This document shows positions 15,889 through 24,883 of a DNA stretch of 40,371 bases, in pieces. The notes below the pieces were generated by a model. The model was not told the origin of the DNA and made no database searches. It was given only the letters and a program-made list of their open reading frames with translations. Source of the stretch: an uncultured Demequina sp. (GTDB lineage Bacteria; Actinomycetota; Actinomycetes; Actinomycetales; Demequinaceae). The DNA lies in assembly GCA_937925595.1 (NCBI GenBank), contig CALALQ010000405.1, forward strand, positions 1 to 40,371. Direction: 5' to 3'. Every line of letters starts with the position of its first letter. The first letter of the stretch is position 1. A program made the translations under genes and the position numbers.

Positions 15889-18162
15889 TTATGCGCCGAA
15901 CGCGGCTCCGGAGATGTCAAGCGGGTCGTCGTGCTCCTGCGGGCGCGGGTCGATGAGGCTTGCCGCGTAATTCGCGTTCGCGTCGAGAACGGCGGCGGCC
16001 GGCTGGGCGACGCCGAACAGCCATCCCTGGCCGTAGCGCCAGCCGCAGGCGCTGAGGAACTGCGCCTGCGCCTCGGTCTCAATGCCTTCCGCGATGGTCG
16101 CGAGGCCGAGCTCGCGAGCAAGCGCGCCAAGGGCGCGCGAGACGCGAGCGCCAGCTGGGTCCTCAGGGATGCCTGCCACGAAGGACATATCGAGCTTCAC
16201 GCCCGACACGGGAAGATCGCGCAGATACGACAGCGGGCTGACGCCGGTGCCGAAGTCATCGAGAAGGATCGGCACTCCCGCATTGCGCAGCTCCGTGAGC
16301 TCGTGGCGGATGCGCGTATTGGGAGCGACGAGCGAAGCCTCCGTGAGCTCAACGACGATGCGCTGCGGGCTGAGGTGGTGAGCGCCGATTGCTCCGAGCA
16401 CGCGGTCCGCGAACTCCGAATCGCCAAGCTGGTCAGCCGAGACGTTGAGTGACACCCACGTGGAGTCAGAAGGGCTGAGCGTGAGGAACTTCGCCGCCTG
16501 CTCCACGAGCGCGCTGCCCAGCACGGTCGCGAGGTTGCGATCGTCGATGAGTGGCAGGAACGCCCCGGGAAGCAGCAGCCCACGAGTGGGGTGCTGCCAG
16601 CGCACGAGCGCCTCATAGCCGACGACGGCGCGAGTCGCGAGCTCGAGGATCGGCTGGTAGTGCAGCACGAGGTCGCCATGCTCGATCGCGCGAGCGAGGT
16701 CGGCGGCGAGTGCCGTCTGGCTGTCGCGAGAGGTGCGCATAGTGGGGTCGAAGACCTCGGTGCGTGACTTGCCCGTGGCCTTCGCGCGGTACATCGCGGC
16801 GTCGGCGGCGCTCAGCAGGCCGGGCGCTCCGCCGGCGATGGTCTCTTCGTCGGCCATCGCGATGCCAAGCGAGGCTCCCAGGTGGATCTGGTGGCGCTTG
16901 ACCTGCAGGGGGCGCTTGAGGCCAGCGTGGATGGCCCCTGCGATGTCGAAGAGCGCCTTGGAGCAGTCGGGGTCCTGGACCACGATGACGAACTCGTCGC
17001 CGCCGATGCGGGCGACCGTGCCGCGACCGGCCGTCGCGGAGCGCAGCACTCCGGCCACATACACGAGCGCGCTGTCGCCCGTGGCGTGGCCAAAGCGGTC
17101 ATTGAGGCCCTTGAAGCCGTCGAGGTCGACGGCGATGACGCCAACGCGGCTCTCGACGTCCGGCTGCTCGAGCACCTGCTGCAACACGTCCTGGAGCAGC
17201 GTGCGGTTCGCAAGTCCGGTGAGGGGGTCGTGCATGGCGCGGTGCGCGAGCAGCTCCGAGTGCATGCGGTCGTCGGTCGAGTCGCGCACCTGGACGATGT
17301 AGTGGTCGGGGGCACCGCCGGGATAGCGGACAAGGCCAACGTCAAGCACTGCCCACACCACGTTGCCGTCGGCGCGCACATAGCGCTTCTCGACGGAGAA
17401 GCGGGTCTGGTGGCCAGCGTAGAGCCGCTGCAGCTGATCGCGCTCGGCCGCGAGGTCTTGCGGGTGCGACAGCGCGGAGAACGGTGTTCCGCGCAGTGCG
17501 GCGACCGTGGAGCCCATCATCTCCGCGAAGGCGCGGTTGACCTCCATGAGGCGCCATTCGAGGTCGACGAGCGCCATGCCGGTGGGCGCGTTCTCCATCG
17601 CCTTGCGGAATTGGGCATCGGAGCGGCTGATCGCCTCTGCCGCTTCGCGTAGGCCAGACGGGTCGGTGAGGGTGACGACGGTGATCGTGCCGCCGTCGGG
17701 GCCGTCGTTGACCACTCGCGAGCGCACGTGGAGCCAGCGCACGTCGTCCTCACCGCGTCGGCCAGGCACTCCCACGGTGCGCGGCGTCTCCGCCGTAGGC
17801 GCGAATGCCTCGAGGACGGGCACCTGCTGCAGGTTGGGGTCAACGGTTCGCAGGGACAGGCGAGTGAGCGACTTGCCGATCACCTCGTCGCGACGCACGC
17901 CGAGCATGCGCGCCGCGACGTCGGAGATCATCGCGATGTCTTGGGTGTCGGTGAGGACCAGAATGCCGTCGCGAGTCGACTCGACAACGGCCTCGAACTG
18001 ACGACGCAGCTCCCGCTCCCTGCGAGAGACTTCCTCGTGCGCCTTGCGCGCGCGAGCGGAGCGCCAGAAGTAGAAGAACGCGCAGCCAGCGAGAGCGACG
18101 AGCAGGCCCGTGGCAATGACGATGAAGACAGGCTGTGAGAACAGCTCTACGAGGTCCCCCAT
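15889..18162 (-). CDS. PAS-PAS-GGDEF-EAL cyclic-di-GMP signalling protein
   Basis: The 757-residue protein has one N-terminal membrane helix (about 11-33), a short coiled coil, two PAS-like sensor domains (about 52-175 and 185-300), a diguanylate cyclase domain with intact GGDEF at 387-391, and a phosphodiesterase domain with intact EAL at 517-519. The EAL domain also keeps NVSADQL, ELTEASL, LLDDFGTG, VKLD and AEGIET, so phosphodiesterase activity is expected. No RxxD product-inhibition site lies before GGDEF (the place holds RGTV). Net synthesis or degradation cannot be read from sequence. ATG 18162 lies within the last 16 bp of ftsK in another frame, so it is probably translated from the ftsK message. 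Confidence 0.95.
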   Translation of the reverse strand: MGDLVELFSQPVFIVIATGLLVALAGCAFFYFWRSARARKAHEEVSRRERELRRQFEAVVESTRDGILVLTDTQDIAMISDVAARMLGVRRDEVIGKSLTRLSLRTVDPNLQQVPVLEAFAPTAETPRTVGVPGRRGEDDVRWLHVRSRVVNDGPDGGTITVVTLTDPSGLREAAEAISRSDAQFRKAMENAPTGMALVDLEWRLMEVNRAFAEMMGSTVAALRGTPFSALSHPQDLAAERDQLQRLYAGHQTRFSVEKRYVRADGNVVWAVLDVGLVRYPGGAPDHYIVQVRDSTDDRMHSELLAHRAMHDPLTGLANRTLLQDVLQQVLEQPDVESRVGVIAVDLDGFKGLNDRFGHATGDSALVYVAGVLRSATAGRGTVARIGGDEFVIVVQDPDCSKALFDIAGAIHAGLKRPLQVKRHQIHLGASLGIAMADEETIAGGAPGLLSAADAAMYRAKATGKSRTEVFDPTMRTSRDSQTALAADLARAIEHGDLVLHYQPILELATRAVVGYEALVRWQHPTRGLLLPGAFLPLIDDRNLATVLGSALVEQAAKFLTLSPSDSTWVSLNVSADQLGDSEFADRVLGAIGAHHLSPQRIVVELTEASLVAPNTRIRHELTELRNAGVPILLDDFGTGVSPLSYLRDLPVSGVKLDMSFVAGIPEDPAGARVSRALGALARELGLATIAEGIETEAQAQFLSACGWRYGQGWLFGVAQPAAAVLDANANYAASLIDPRPQEHDDPLDISGAAFGA

Positions 18163-20723
18163 GTATCGTCCTCAGCGTCGTCGGAAAGTGTGGGTTCCCT
18201 AAAGGTATCGGCACTTCCGCCGCGAAGAATAGCCAAGGTGGCCGCCAATTCGTCCGGAGTGACCAATACGTCACGAGCCTTGGAGCCCTGAGAAGGGCCG
18301 ACGATCTCGCGGCTCTCCAGCAGGTCCATGAGGCGGCCGGCCTTCGCGAAGCCCATCTTGAGCTTGCGCTGCAGCATCGATGTGGAGCCCAGCTGCGTGG
18401 TGATGACAAGTTCCGCGGCGGCGAGCAGGTCGTCGAGGTCGTCGCCGATGTCTTCCGCAACCACTGCAGAGTTGCCTGCGGCAATGACGTCGTCGCGGTA
18501 TTCGGGGTCAGCCTGGCGCTTCACGTAGTTCACGGCCGCGTGAATCTCGCTCTCGCTCACCCACGCCCCCTGAACGCGCATGGGCTTGGACTCGCCCATG
18601 GGAAGGAACAGCGCGTCGCCCTGGCCGATGAGCTTTTCGGCACCCGGCATATCGAGCACCACGCGGCTGTCCGCGAGACTCGAGGTGGCGAAGGCCAACC
18701 TAGAAGGAACGTTGGCCTTGATCGTTCCCGTGATGATGTCGACGGACGGTCGCTGCGTGGCGAGCACCAGGTGGATGCCTGCGGCACGGGCGAGCTGTGT
18801 GATGCGCTGGATCGAGTCATCGACGTCGCGCGGCGCGACCATCATGAGGTCCGCAAGCTCGTCCACGATCACCAGCAGGTACGGGTAGGTGCGGATCTGG
18901 CGCTCGGAGCCGGGCAGCGGCTTGATCTTGCCTGCACGCACCGCCTTGTTGAAGTCGTCGATGTGCTTGTAGCCGAACATCGCGAGGTCGTCGTACCTCA
19001 TGTCCATCTCCTTCACCACCCATTCGAGGGCCTGCGCGGCCTTCTTGGGGTCGGTGATGATGGGAGTGATGAGGTGAGGAATGCCCTCGTAGATGCTCAG
19101 TTCCACGCGCTTGGGGTCGACCAGCACCATGCGCACCTCGTTGGGCGTGGCGCGCATGAGGATCGACGTGATCATCGAGTTGACGAAGCTCGACTTACCG
19201 GCACCCGTCGCTCCCGCGACCAGCAGGTGCGGCATCTTCGCGAGGTTCGCCATGACATAGCCGCCCTCGACGTCCTTGCCGATGCCGATCGCCATGGGGT
19301 GGTCGTTCTTGAGCGCTGTCGTGGAGCGCAGCACGTCACCAAGGGCGACGGTCTCGCGGTCCACGTTGGGGATCTCGATGCCGATCGCGCTCTTGCCGGG
19401 GATGGGCGACAGGATGCGCACGTCGGCACTCGCCACCGCATAGGCGATGTTGCGTGACAGCTGGGTGATCTTCTCAACCTTCACGCCTGCGCCCAGCTCG
19501 ACTTCGTAGCGCGTAACGGTGGGTCCGCGGGTGAAGCCCGTGACCTCGGCGTCGACGCCGAACTGCTCAAGCACGCTCGTCAGCGCCGCCACGACGCGGT
19601 CATTCGCTGCGGAGCGCGCCTTGTGCGGAGTGCCCTTGACGAGGATGTCGGGGCTCGGCAGCACGTACGGGGTCGCGTCCTCGAGTTGGCCCTGGACACC
19701 CTGCGGCACGATCGTCGTCGCGGGCGGCGGCGCGGGGGTCTCGAGAACTGTCGTGGGCTGCGTGTCCACGTCCTCACCGGCGGGTTCGTAGTCGTCCGCC
19801 GGCGGCGTGTAGGGACTGAGCGGCACGCCCGACGCGGGGGTTGCGTGCATCGGCACGCCGTAAGCGGGCGTGGGCTCGCTGTCCTCGGGGTGGATGATGT
19901 CGTCGAAGTCGCTGCGCTCGACGGCGGTCGCGAACGGATCGTCACCTACGTAGCGGTCGAGCACCTCATCCTTGCGCCCCTTGCGGCGACCCTTGGGAAG
20001 CAGGGTGCCGTGCTCGGGGAAGTCATCGTCGTCATCCTCAGCCGCAGCGTCGGGCCTGACGATCAATCCCTTCGTCATCGCGTACAGCTCGCGCGCGGGA
20101 ATGCCGATCGTGACCAAGACCGCGAGCAGACCCAGCAATACCAGGATGAATACCGCGAGGCCGCCGTTCAGGAGCGAGGCGAGAGGAGTACCAACGAGGA
20201 AGCCGAGCAGGCCACCCGAGGCCATGACCTCGTCCCAGCCTTCGGTGGGTCGCGGCTGGCCGTTCGCGATGTGGATGATGCCGCCGACCGTGAGACCGAG
20301 GAACAGCAGGCCCACCATGATGCGGTGGTTGGCGTGGCCCTCTTGGGGCGCGCGGAACAGTCGCGCGGCAAGCACGATCAGGACAAGGGGCAGCAGCTTC
20401 GCGAGAACGCCGAGAAGGCCGGCCGTGGCACCGTGGATGACGGTGCCGAGCACGGTTCCCACCCCGAACCACTCGGTCGCGGCGACGAGCACCGCGCCGA
20501 TGAGAAGCATGAAGGCAGCACCGTCGCGGCGCACTTCAGGGCTGACCGCTTTGGCTCCGGTGCCGATGGACCGCACCGCTCCCCCAACGGCGTGCGACGT
20601 GCCGCGGCCAGCGCTCTGCGCGGCGCGCAGAACCACGGGCGGCTTCTTCTTCGCCTGGGCGCGACTGTTCGAGCGCGGCTTGCTCGCGTTTGCGCGGGGT
20701 CGCGAATGACTGGTCTGAGCCAT
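18147..20723 (-). CDS. ftsK: DNA translocase FtsK
   Basis: FtsK couples chromosome-dimer resolution and DNA pumping to septation. The 858-residue protein has a basic N-terminus, four membrane helices (about 70-205), a Pro/acidic linker (about 215-365), an alpha/beta motor with Walker A GATGAGKSS (about 503-511), Walker B region LLVIVDELADL, and a C-terminal gamma winged helix (about 780-840: TSMLQRKLKMGFAKAGRLMDLL) that reads KOPS-type sequences. ATG 20723 is 7 nt from TAGCCT, so the message may be leaderless. It follows rnj by 64 bp and overlaps the GGDEF-EAL gene. Confidence 0.97.
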   Translation of the reverse strand: MAQTSHSRPRANASKPRSNSRAQAKKKPPVVLRAAQSAGRGTSHAVGGAVRSIGTGAKAVSPEVRRDGAAFMLLIGAVLVAATEWFGVGTVLGTVIHGATAGLLGVLAKLLPLVLIVLAARLFRAPQEGHANHRIMVGLLFLGLTVGGIIHIANGQPRPTEGWDEVMASGGLLGFLVGTPLASLLNGGLAVFILVLLGLLAVLVTIGIPARELYAMTKGLIVRPDAAAEDDDDDFPEHGTLLPKGRRKGRKDEVLDRYVGDDPFATAVERSDFDDIIHPEDSEPTPAYGVPMHATPASGVPLSPYTPPADDYEPAGEDVDTQPTTVLETPAPPPATTIVPQGVQGQLEDATPYVLPSPDILVKGTPHKARSAANDRVVAALTSVLEQFGVDAEVTGFTRGPTVTRYEVELGAGVKVEKITQLSRNIAYAVASADVRILSPIPGKSAIGIEIPNVDRETVALGDVLRSTTALKNDHPMAIGIGKDVEGGYVMANLAKMPHLLVAGATGAGKSSFVNSMITSILMRATPNEVRMVLVDPKRVELSIYEGIPHLITPIITDPKKAAQALEWVVKEMDMRYDDLAMFGYKHIDDFNKAVRAGKIKPLPGSERQIRTYPYLLVIVDELADLMMVAPRDVDDSIQRITQLARAAGIHLVLATQRPSVDIITGTIKANVPSRLAFATSSLADSRVVLDMPGAEKLIGQGDALFLPMGESKPMRVQGAWVSESEIHAAVNYVKRQADPEYRDDVIAAGNSAVVAEDIGDDLDDLLAAAELVITTQLGSTSMLQRKLKMGFAKAGRLMDLLESREIVGPSQGSKARDVLVTPDELAATLAILRGGSADTFREPTLSDDAEDDTWGTS

Positions 20724-20730
20724 AGGTTCG

Positions 20731-20736
20731 AGGCTA
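20731..20736 (-). promoter_or_regulatory. -10 element for leaderless ftsK
   Basis: TAGCCT on the minus strand, 7 nt before the ftsK ATG, with no ribosome site between. Confidence 0.5.
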
Positions 20737-20787
20737 CCTCGCGGCGCGCCTCAGGGCCGGGAGCCACCCCGCGCGGTTCAGCGCGAG

Positions 20788-22470
20788 CTACGACTCCACG
20801 ACCACCGGAATGATCATGGGGCGGCGGCGCAGCTTATTGCCCACGTAGCGGCCCAGCACGCGGCGAGCGATCTGCTGTAGCTGGTGGGTGTCAGCATTGC
20901 CGCTGCGGGCGGCTTCCTCGAGGGCGTCCTTGATCTCGGGAAGGATCGCGTCAAAGACTGAGTCGTCCTCAGCGATGCCGCGGGCGTGCACCTCGGGACC
21001 GGAGACGACGCGGCCGTTGTTCGAGTCGATCACCGCGAATACGGAGACGAACCCCTCCTCAGACAGGATGCGGCGATCTTTGAGCTCGGAGTCGGTGATC
21101 TCGCCCACGGAGGAGCCATCAACGTAGATGTTGTGGCACTCGACCGCGCCGACCACCTTGGCAACGCCGTCCTTGAGGTCAACCACCACACCGTTCTCCG
21201 CGAAGATCACGTTCTCAGGGTCAACGCCCGTGCGCACCGCTAGCCGCCCGTTCGCGAGCAGGTGACGCACCTCGCCGTGGATGGGCATCACATTGCGCGG
21301 CTTCAGCACGTTGTAGCAGTACAGCAGCTCGCCGGCGCTCGCGTGGCCGGAGACGTGCACGCGAGCGCTGCCCTGGTGCACCACATTCGCGCCAAGGCGC
21401 ATGAGGCCGTTGATGACGCGGAACACCGCGTTCTCGTTGCCTGGGATGAGGGACGACGCCAGGATCACCAGGTCCCCTTCGCTCACCCTGACCTTGTGGT
21501 CAAGGCTCGCGATGCGGCTCAGCGCGGCCATGGGCTCGCCTTGGGAGCCCGTCGACATGAAGACGATCTTGTCGTGAGGGAGGTCGTCGGCCTGGCGAGC
21601 GTCGACGAGGATGCCCTCAGGGACACGCAGGAAGCCGAGCTCCGCGGCGATGCCCATATTGCGCACCATCGAGCGGCCAACGAACGCTACGCGGCGGCCG
21701 TGCGCCTCGGCGGCGTCAATGACCTGCTGCACGCGGTGCACGTGAGAGGAGAACGACGCCACGACGATGCGTCCCGTGGTCTGCGCGAACAGCCGGTCGA
21801 TGACGGGGCCGATCTCCACCTCTTGAGTGGTGAAGCCCGGCACTTCGGCGTTCGTGGAGTCCACCTGGAACAGGTCGACGCCCTCCTCGCCGAGGCGGGC
21901 GAACGCGCGCAGGTCCGTGACACGACCATCGAGTGGCAGCTGGTCCATCTTGAAGTCGCCCGTGTTGAGCACAGTGCCAGCCGGCGTGCGCACAAAGACG
22001 GCAAGAGCGTCGGGAATCGAGTGGTTCACCGCAATGAACTCAAGATCGAAGTTGCCGAGTTTCTCCCGCTGACCTTCCTTGACCGCCAAGGTTACCGGCG
22101 CGATGCGGTACTCGCGCAGCTTCGCCTCGATGAACGCGAGTGTGAGTTGCGAGCCGATGAGCGGGATGTCCTCGCGCTGGCGCAGCAGGAACGGAACCGC
22201 GCCGATGTGGTCCTCGTGACCATGGGTGAGGACGATCGCCTCAATGTCATCGAGGCGGTCCTCGATGTACGCGAAGTCGGGAAGGATCAGGTCGACGCCC
22301 GGCTGGTTGTCCTCTGGAAACAGCACTCCGCAGTCGATGACGAGCAGGCGGCCCTCGAACTCGAGGACGTGCATGTTGCGACCCACCTCACCGAGCCCGC
22401 CAAGGGGCACCAGGCGGAGGGTGCCGGGCTCAAGGGGCTCCGGCTGCGGAAGCTCGGGGTGGAAGTGCAT
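20788..22470 (-). CDS. rnj: Ribonuclease J
   Basis: RNase J is a metallo-beta-lactamase/beta-CASP nuclease with 5'-3' exonuclease and endonuclease activity in RNA processing and decay. The 560-residue protein has LTHGHEDHIGA (HGHEDH at 83-88), the beta-CASP domain with SARVHVSGHAS, and the C-terminal domain ending RRRPMIIPVVVES. ATG 22470 lies 3 bp after the dapA stop, and the last dapA codons (CAGGAG) serve as its ribosome site, so it is translated with dapA. Confidence 0.97.
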   Translation of the reverse strand: MHFHPELPQPEPLEPGTLRLVPLGGLGEVGRNMHVLEFEGRLLVIDCGVLFPEDNQPGVDLILPDFAYIEDRLDDIEAIVLTHGHEDHIGAVPFLLRQREDIPLIGSQLTLAFIEAKLREYRIAPVTLAVKEGQREKLGNFDLEFIAVNHSIPDALAVFVRTPAGTVLNTGDFKMDQLPLDGRVTDLRAFARLGEEGVDLFQVDSTNAEVPGFTTQEVEIGPVIDRLFAQTTGRIVVASFSSHVHRVQQVIDAAEAHGRRVAFVGRSMVRNMGIAAELGFLRVPEGILVDARQADDLPHDKIVFMSTGSQGEPMAALSRIASLDHKVRVSEGDLVILASSLIPGNENAVFRVINGLMRLGANVVHQGSARVHVSGHASAGELLYCYNVLKPRNVMPIHGEVRHLLANGRLAVRTGVDPENVIFAENGVVVDLKDGVAKVVGAVECHNIYVDGSSVGEITDSELKDRRILSEEGFVSVFAVIDSNNGRVVSGPEVHARGIAEDDSVFDAILPEIKDALEEAARSGNADTHQLQQIARRVLGRYVGNKLRRRPMIIPVVVES

Positions 22471-22473
22471 TGG

Positions 22474-23376
22474 CTACTCCTGAATGGGTAGTCCCGCTTC
22501 ACGAAGGAACTCGGCGATTGCCGCGTACTCGTCGTCAGTGGCAGGAACATAAGGAAGTCTGGTGGCGCGGCTGGGAATGACCCCTGCCGCTTGGAGGGCC
22601 GCCTTGGACATGACGCCGCCAGGGCCGCGGCCCATGATCGCGTCGACAACGGGCAGCAGCTTCTCGTGCCACGACTCGGCGAGCGCGGTGTCGCCGGCAT
22701 GGTGGGCGTCGATCATGGCGCGAATCCACGGCGAGGCGACGTGGCTCACGACGGAGACCACGCCCACGGCGCCAGCGCGCAGGAACTCGAGGGTGAGCGG
22801 GTCGTCGCCCGAATACCAGGCAAGACCGGTGCGCTCGATGCGGTCCTTGGCCGCGGCGACCTGTCCGGTCGCGTCCTTGTTGGCCACGATGTTGGTCACG
22901 TCAGCAAGCACGTCGAAGCTGTCGTCACTGAGCGCGATGCCCGTGCGGCCGGGAATGTCGTAGAGCATCACAGGCAGCGAACTGGCCGACGCTATGGCCT
23001 TGATATGCGCGACGATTCCGGCCTGCTGCGGCTTGGAGTAGTACGGCACCAGGGCGAGCACGCCGTCCGCTCCTGCGGCCGCTGCCTGCTCCGCCATGCG
23101 CACCGCGTGCGCGGTGTCGTTGGAGCCCGCACCGGCGACGATGTAGACGTCCTTGCCCACCGCATCGCGGACTGCCTCGATGATCTCCACCTTCTCCGGC
23201 GCGTGCGTCGTGGGCGCCTCCCCCGTGGTGCCACTCACCACGAGGCCGTCGTTGCCCTGCGCGACGAGGAATTTCGCCAGGTGCTGCAGCGCGGCGAAGT
23301 CGATCTCGCCGTCGGCGTGCATGGGCGTCACCATGGCGGTCAGGAGCGAGCCAAAGGGGCGCGCGGAATCGGTCAT
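22474..23376 (-). CDS. dapA: 4-hydroxy-tetrahydrodipicolinate synthase
   Basis: DapA condenses pyruvate with aspartate semialdehyde, the committed step of diaminopimelate/lysine synthesis. The 300-residue TIM barrel has Thr50-Thr51 (SGTTGE), Tyr113 (PYYSKP), Tyr139 (LYDIPGRTG) and the Schiff-base Lys167 (IVANKDATG). ATG 23376 lies 6 nt from TAGGTT, suggesting a leaderless dapA-rnj transcript. The dapB partner lies 3.5 kb upstream, separated by a plus-strand cassette. Confidence 0.97.
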   Translation of the reverse strand: MTDSARPFGSLLTAMVTPMHADGEIDFAALQHLAKFLVAQGNDGLVVSGTTGEAPTTHAPEKVEIIEAVRDAVGKDVYIVAGAGSNDTAHAVRMAEQAAAAGADGVLALVPYYSKPQQAGIVAHIKAIASASSLPVMLYDIPGRTGIALSDDSFDVLADVTNIVANKDATGQVAAAKDRIERTGLAWYSGDDPLTLEFLRAGAVGVVSVVSHVASPWIRAMIDAHHAGDTALAESWHEKLLPVVDAIMGRGPGGVMSKAALQAAGVIPSRATRLPYVPATDDEYAAIAEFLREAGLPIQE

Positions 23377-23382
23377 GCGCTA

Positions 23383-23388
23383 AACCTA
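23383..23388 (-). promoter_or_regulatory. -10 element for leaderless dapA
   Basis: TAGGTT on the minus strand, 6 nt before ATG 23376, in the 23-bp gap after thyX. Confidence 0.55.
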
Positions 23389-23399
23389 TCGCGACACGG

Positions 23400-24122
23400 T
23401 CAGGGCGCTACACGGCCGTTCTTGTTGAACGCCGCGTACGTCAGCGGCATGAGCTCCGCCCAGTACGTCTCCATCTTCTCCGCGACCATCTCGATCTCTC
23501 GCTGCGGGAAGGACTTAAAATAGGTGTCCTCTCGCTTGGTGCGAAGGCTCAGGAAGTTCATGAGCGAGCGAGCGTTCATGGTCACGTACATCGACGAGTA
23601 GATCGTCACGGGCAGCACCGCGCGGGCCACCTCGCGAGCGATTCCGGCGTCGAGCATGCGCTGGTAGCTCTCGTAGGCCGTGGTGCACGTGGCTTTGATC
23701 TCGCGCTCGACGAGCTCGGTCTGCTCAGGCGTTCCCGGCACGAACTCGTAGGCACCAGGCTTGCCCTCCTGGATGAGGTTGCGGTCGGGCCCCGGGTAAT
23801 AGAACACGGGACGCAGCTCGCGGTAGCGGCCGGATTCCTCGTTGTAGCTCGCGATGCGGTGCCGCATGAACTCGCGGAACACGAAGATGGGTGCCTGCAC
23901 GTAGAACGTCATCGAGTTGTGCTCGAAGGGGCTGCCGTGGCGGTCGCGCATCAGGTAGTTGATGAGCCCCGCGCTCTTGGAGGCGTCGGCGTCGACATCG
24001 TCGAGCGACTGCTCTCCCTTGGTGGACACGCGAGCGGCGAACAGGACGTCGGCGTCCTGCGCTGCGGCCCTCACGAGCTCCACGGTCACGTCGGTACGGA
24101 ACTGAATCTCAGCGTCGGTCAC
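23400..24122 (-). CDS. thyX: Flavin-dependent thymidylate synthase ThyX
   Basis: ThyX makes dTMP from dUMP with FAD, NADPH and methylene-tetrahydrofolate. The 240-residue protein contains the diagnostic RHRxxSxNExSxRY motif at 87-100 and the GSPFEHNSMTFYV segment. The start is GTG 24122, 6 nt from TAGGCT (24129-24134), so a leaderless message is likely. No thyA is present in the window. It precedes dapA and rnj in the order common to actinobacteria. Confidence 0.97.
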   Translation of the reverse strand: MTDAEIQFRTDVTVELVRAAAQDADVLFAARVSTKGEQSLDDVDADASKSAGLINYLMRDRHGSPFEHNSMTFYVQAPIFVFREFMRHRIASYNEESGRYRELRPVFYYPGPDRNLIQEGKPGAYEFVPGTPEQTELVEREIKATCTTAYESYQRMLDAGIAREVARAVLPVTIYSSMYVTMNARSLMNFLSLRTKREDTYFKSFPQREIEMVAEKMETYWAELMPLTYAAFNKNGRVAP

Positions 24123-24128
24123 GCGGCC

Positions 24129-24134
24129 AGCCTA
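24129..24134 (-). promoter_or_regulatory. -10 element for leaderless thyX
   Basis: TAGGCT on the minus strand, 6 nt before GTG 24122. Confidence 0.6.
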
Positions 24135-24231
24135 GTGCCTGGCACCCACGCCGGGCGGGCCGCCACCCCGGTCGCTTCTGAGGCCCGACGCTGGGGCCAG
24201 CAGGATGCTCTGCGGCACCTCGCGCGCATGC

Positions 24232-24237
24232 CAGGAT
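24232..24237 (+). promoter_or_regulatory. -10 element for the first GNAT gene
   Basis: CAGGAT lies 7 nt before ATG 24245. It would start the plus-strand cassette and overlaps an alternative in-frame ATG at 24236. Confidence 0.45.
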
Positions 24238-24244
24238 GGGGCGC

Positions 24245-24883
24245 ATGGACATCGGCACCTGGCGCGTTCCCGCGCGCATCGAGACCGAGCGGCTCACGCT
24301 GCGCTCGTATTCGCTCGACGACGTGCCCGCTATGGATGCCGTGATCCCCGCCAACAAGGCGTACCTCGAGACGTTCCTTCCGTGGGCCAAGGACGAGCCC
24401 ATCGGGACCGCCAAGCGCACCGAGATCGTCGAGGAGTTCGTCGCGAAGTTCACCGCTCGCGAGGACTTCACGATGGGCATCTTCGACCGCGCCACCGGAG
24501 AGTACATCGGCGGAACCGGCTTTCACACGCGACAGGGACCCGGCATCCTCGAGATCGGCTATTGGCTGGCCGAGAACCGTCAGGGCCAGGGCCTCATGAC
24601 CGAGGCTGCCGCGGCGCTCACGCGAGTGGCCGTCTCGTATGCCCACGCGCATCGCGTCGAGATCCGCTGCAATCCTCAGAACATCAAGTCGCGGAACATT
24701 CCGGAGCGCTTGGGATTCGTCTTCGAGGGCTCTCACACGGGTCCGTGCGGCTCGGACCAGCGCGAGGAGCTCCAGGAAGTCTGGGTGCTCACCCCGGAGA
24801 CCTTCGCCGACGCGGCCGCGAGCGCCGCTCCCCGTCCACAGATCTTCGACGCGACCGGGTCGCCTCTGCAGTGGGCCGTCTGA
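24245..24883 (+). CDS. GNAT acetyltransferase, RimJ/RimL type
   Basis: The 212-residue protein fits the GNAT fold of N-acetyltransferases related to RimJ/RimL: an N-terminal ARIETERLTLRSYSLDD strand-helix, IGYWLAENRQGQGLMTEA as the acetyl-CoA pyrophosphate-binding segment, and NIKSRNIPERLGFVFEG near the end. Such enzymes acetylate ribosomal-protein N-termini, amino acids or small molecules; the substrate here is unknown. I chose ATG 24245 over 24236 because of the -10 spacing. It is the first gene of a four-gene plus-strand cassette and overlaps the probable azlC start. Confidence 0.88.
   Translation: MDIGTWRVPARIETERLTLRSYSLDDVPAMDAVIPANKAYLETFLPWAKDEPIGTAKRTEIVEEFVAKFTAREDFTMGIFDRATGEYIGGTGFHTRQGPGILEIGYWLAENRQGQGLMTEAAAALTRVAVSYAHAHRVEIRCNPQNIKSRNIPERLGFVFEGSHTGPCGSDQREELQEVWVLTPETFADAAASAAPRPQIFDATGSPLQWAV

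Noticed and set aside
20770..20785. CGCGC/GCGCG stem after rnj as a terminator
   Set aside because: Only five pairs of simple alternating sequence with no T tract; too weak to claim.
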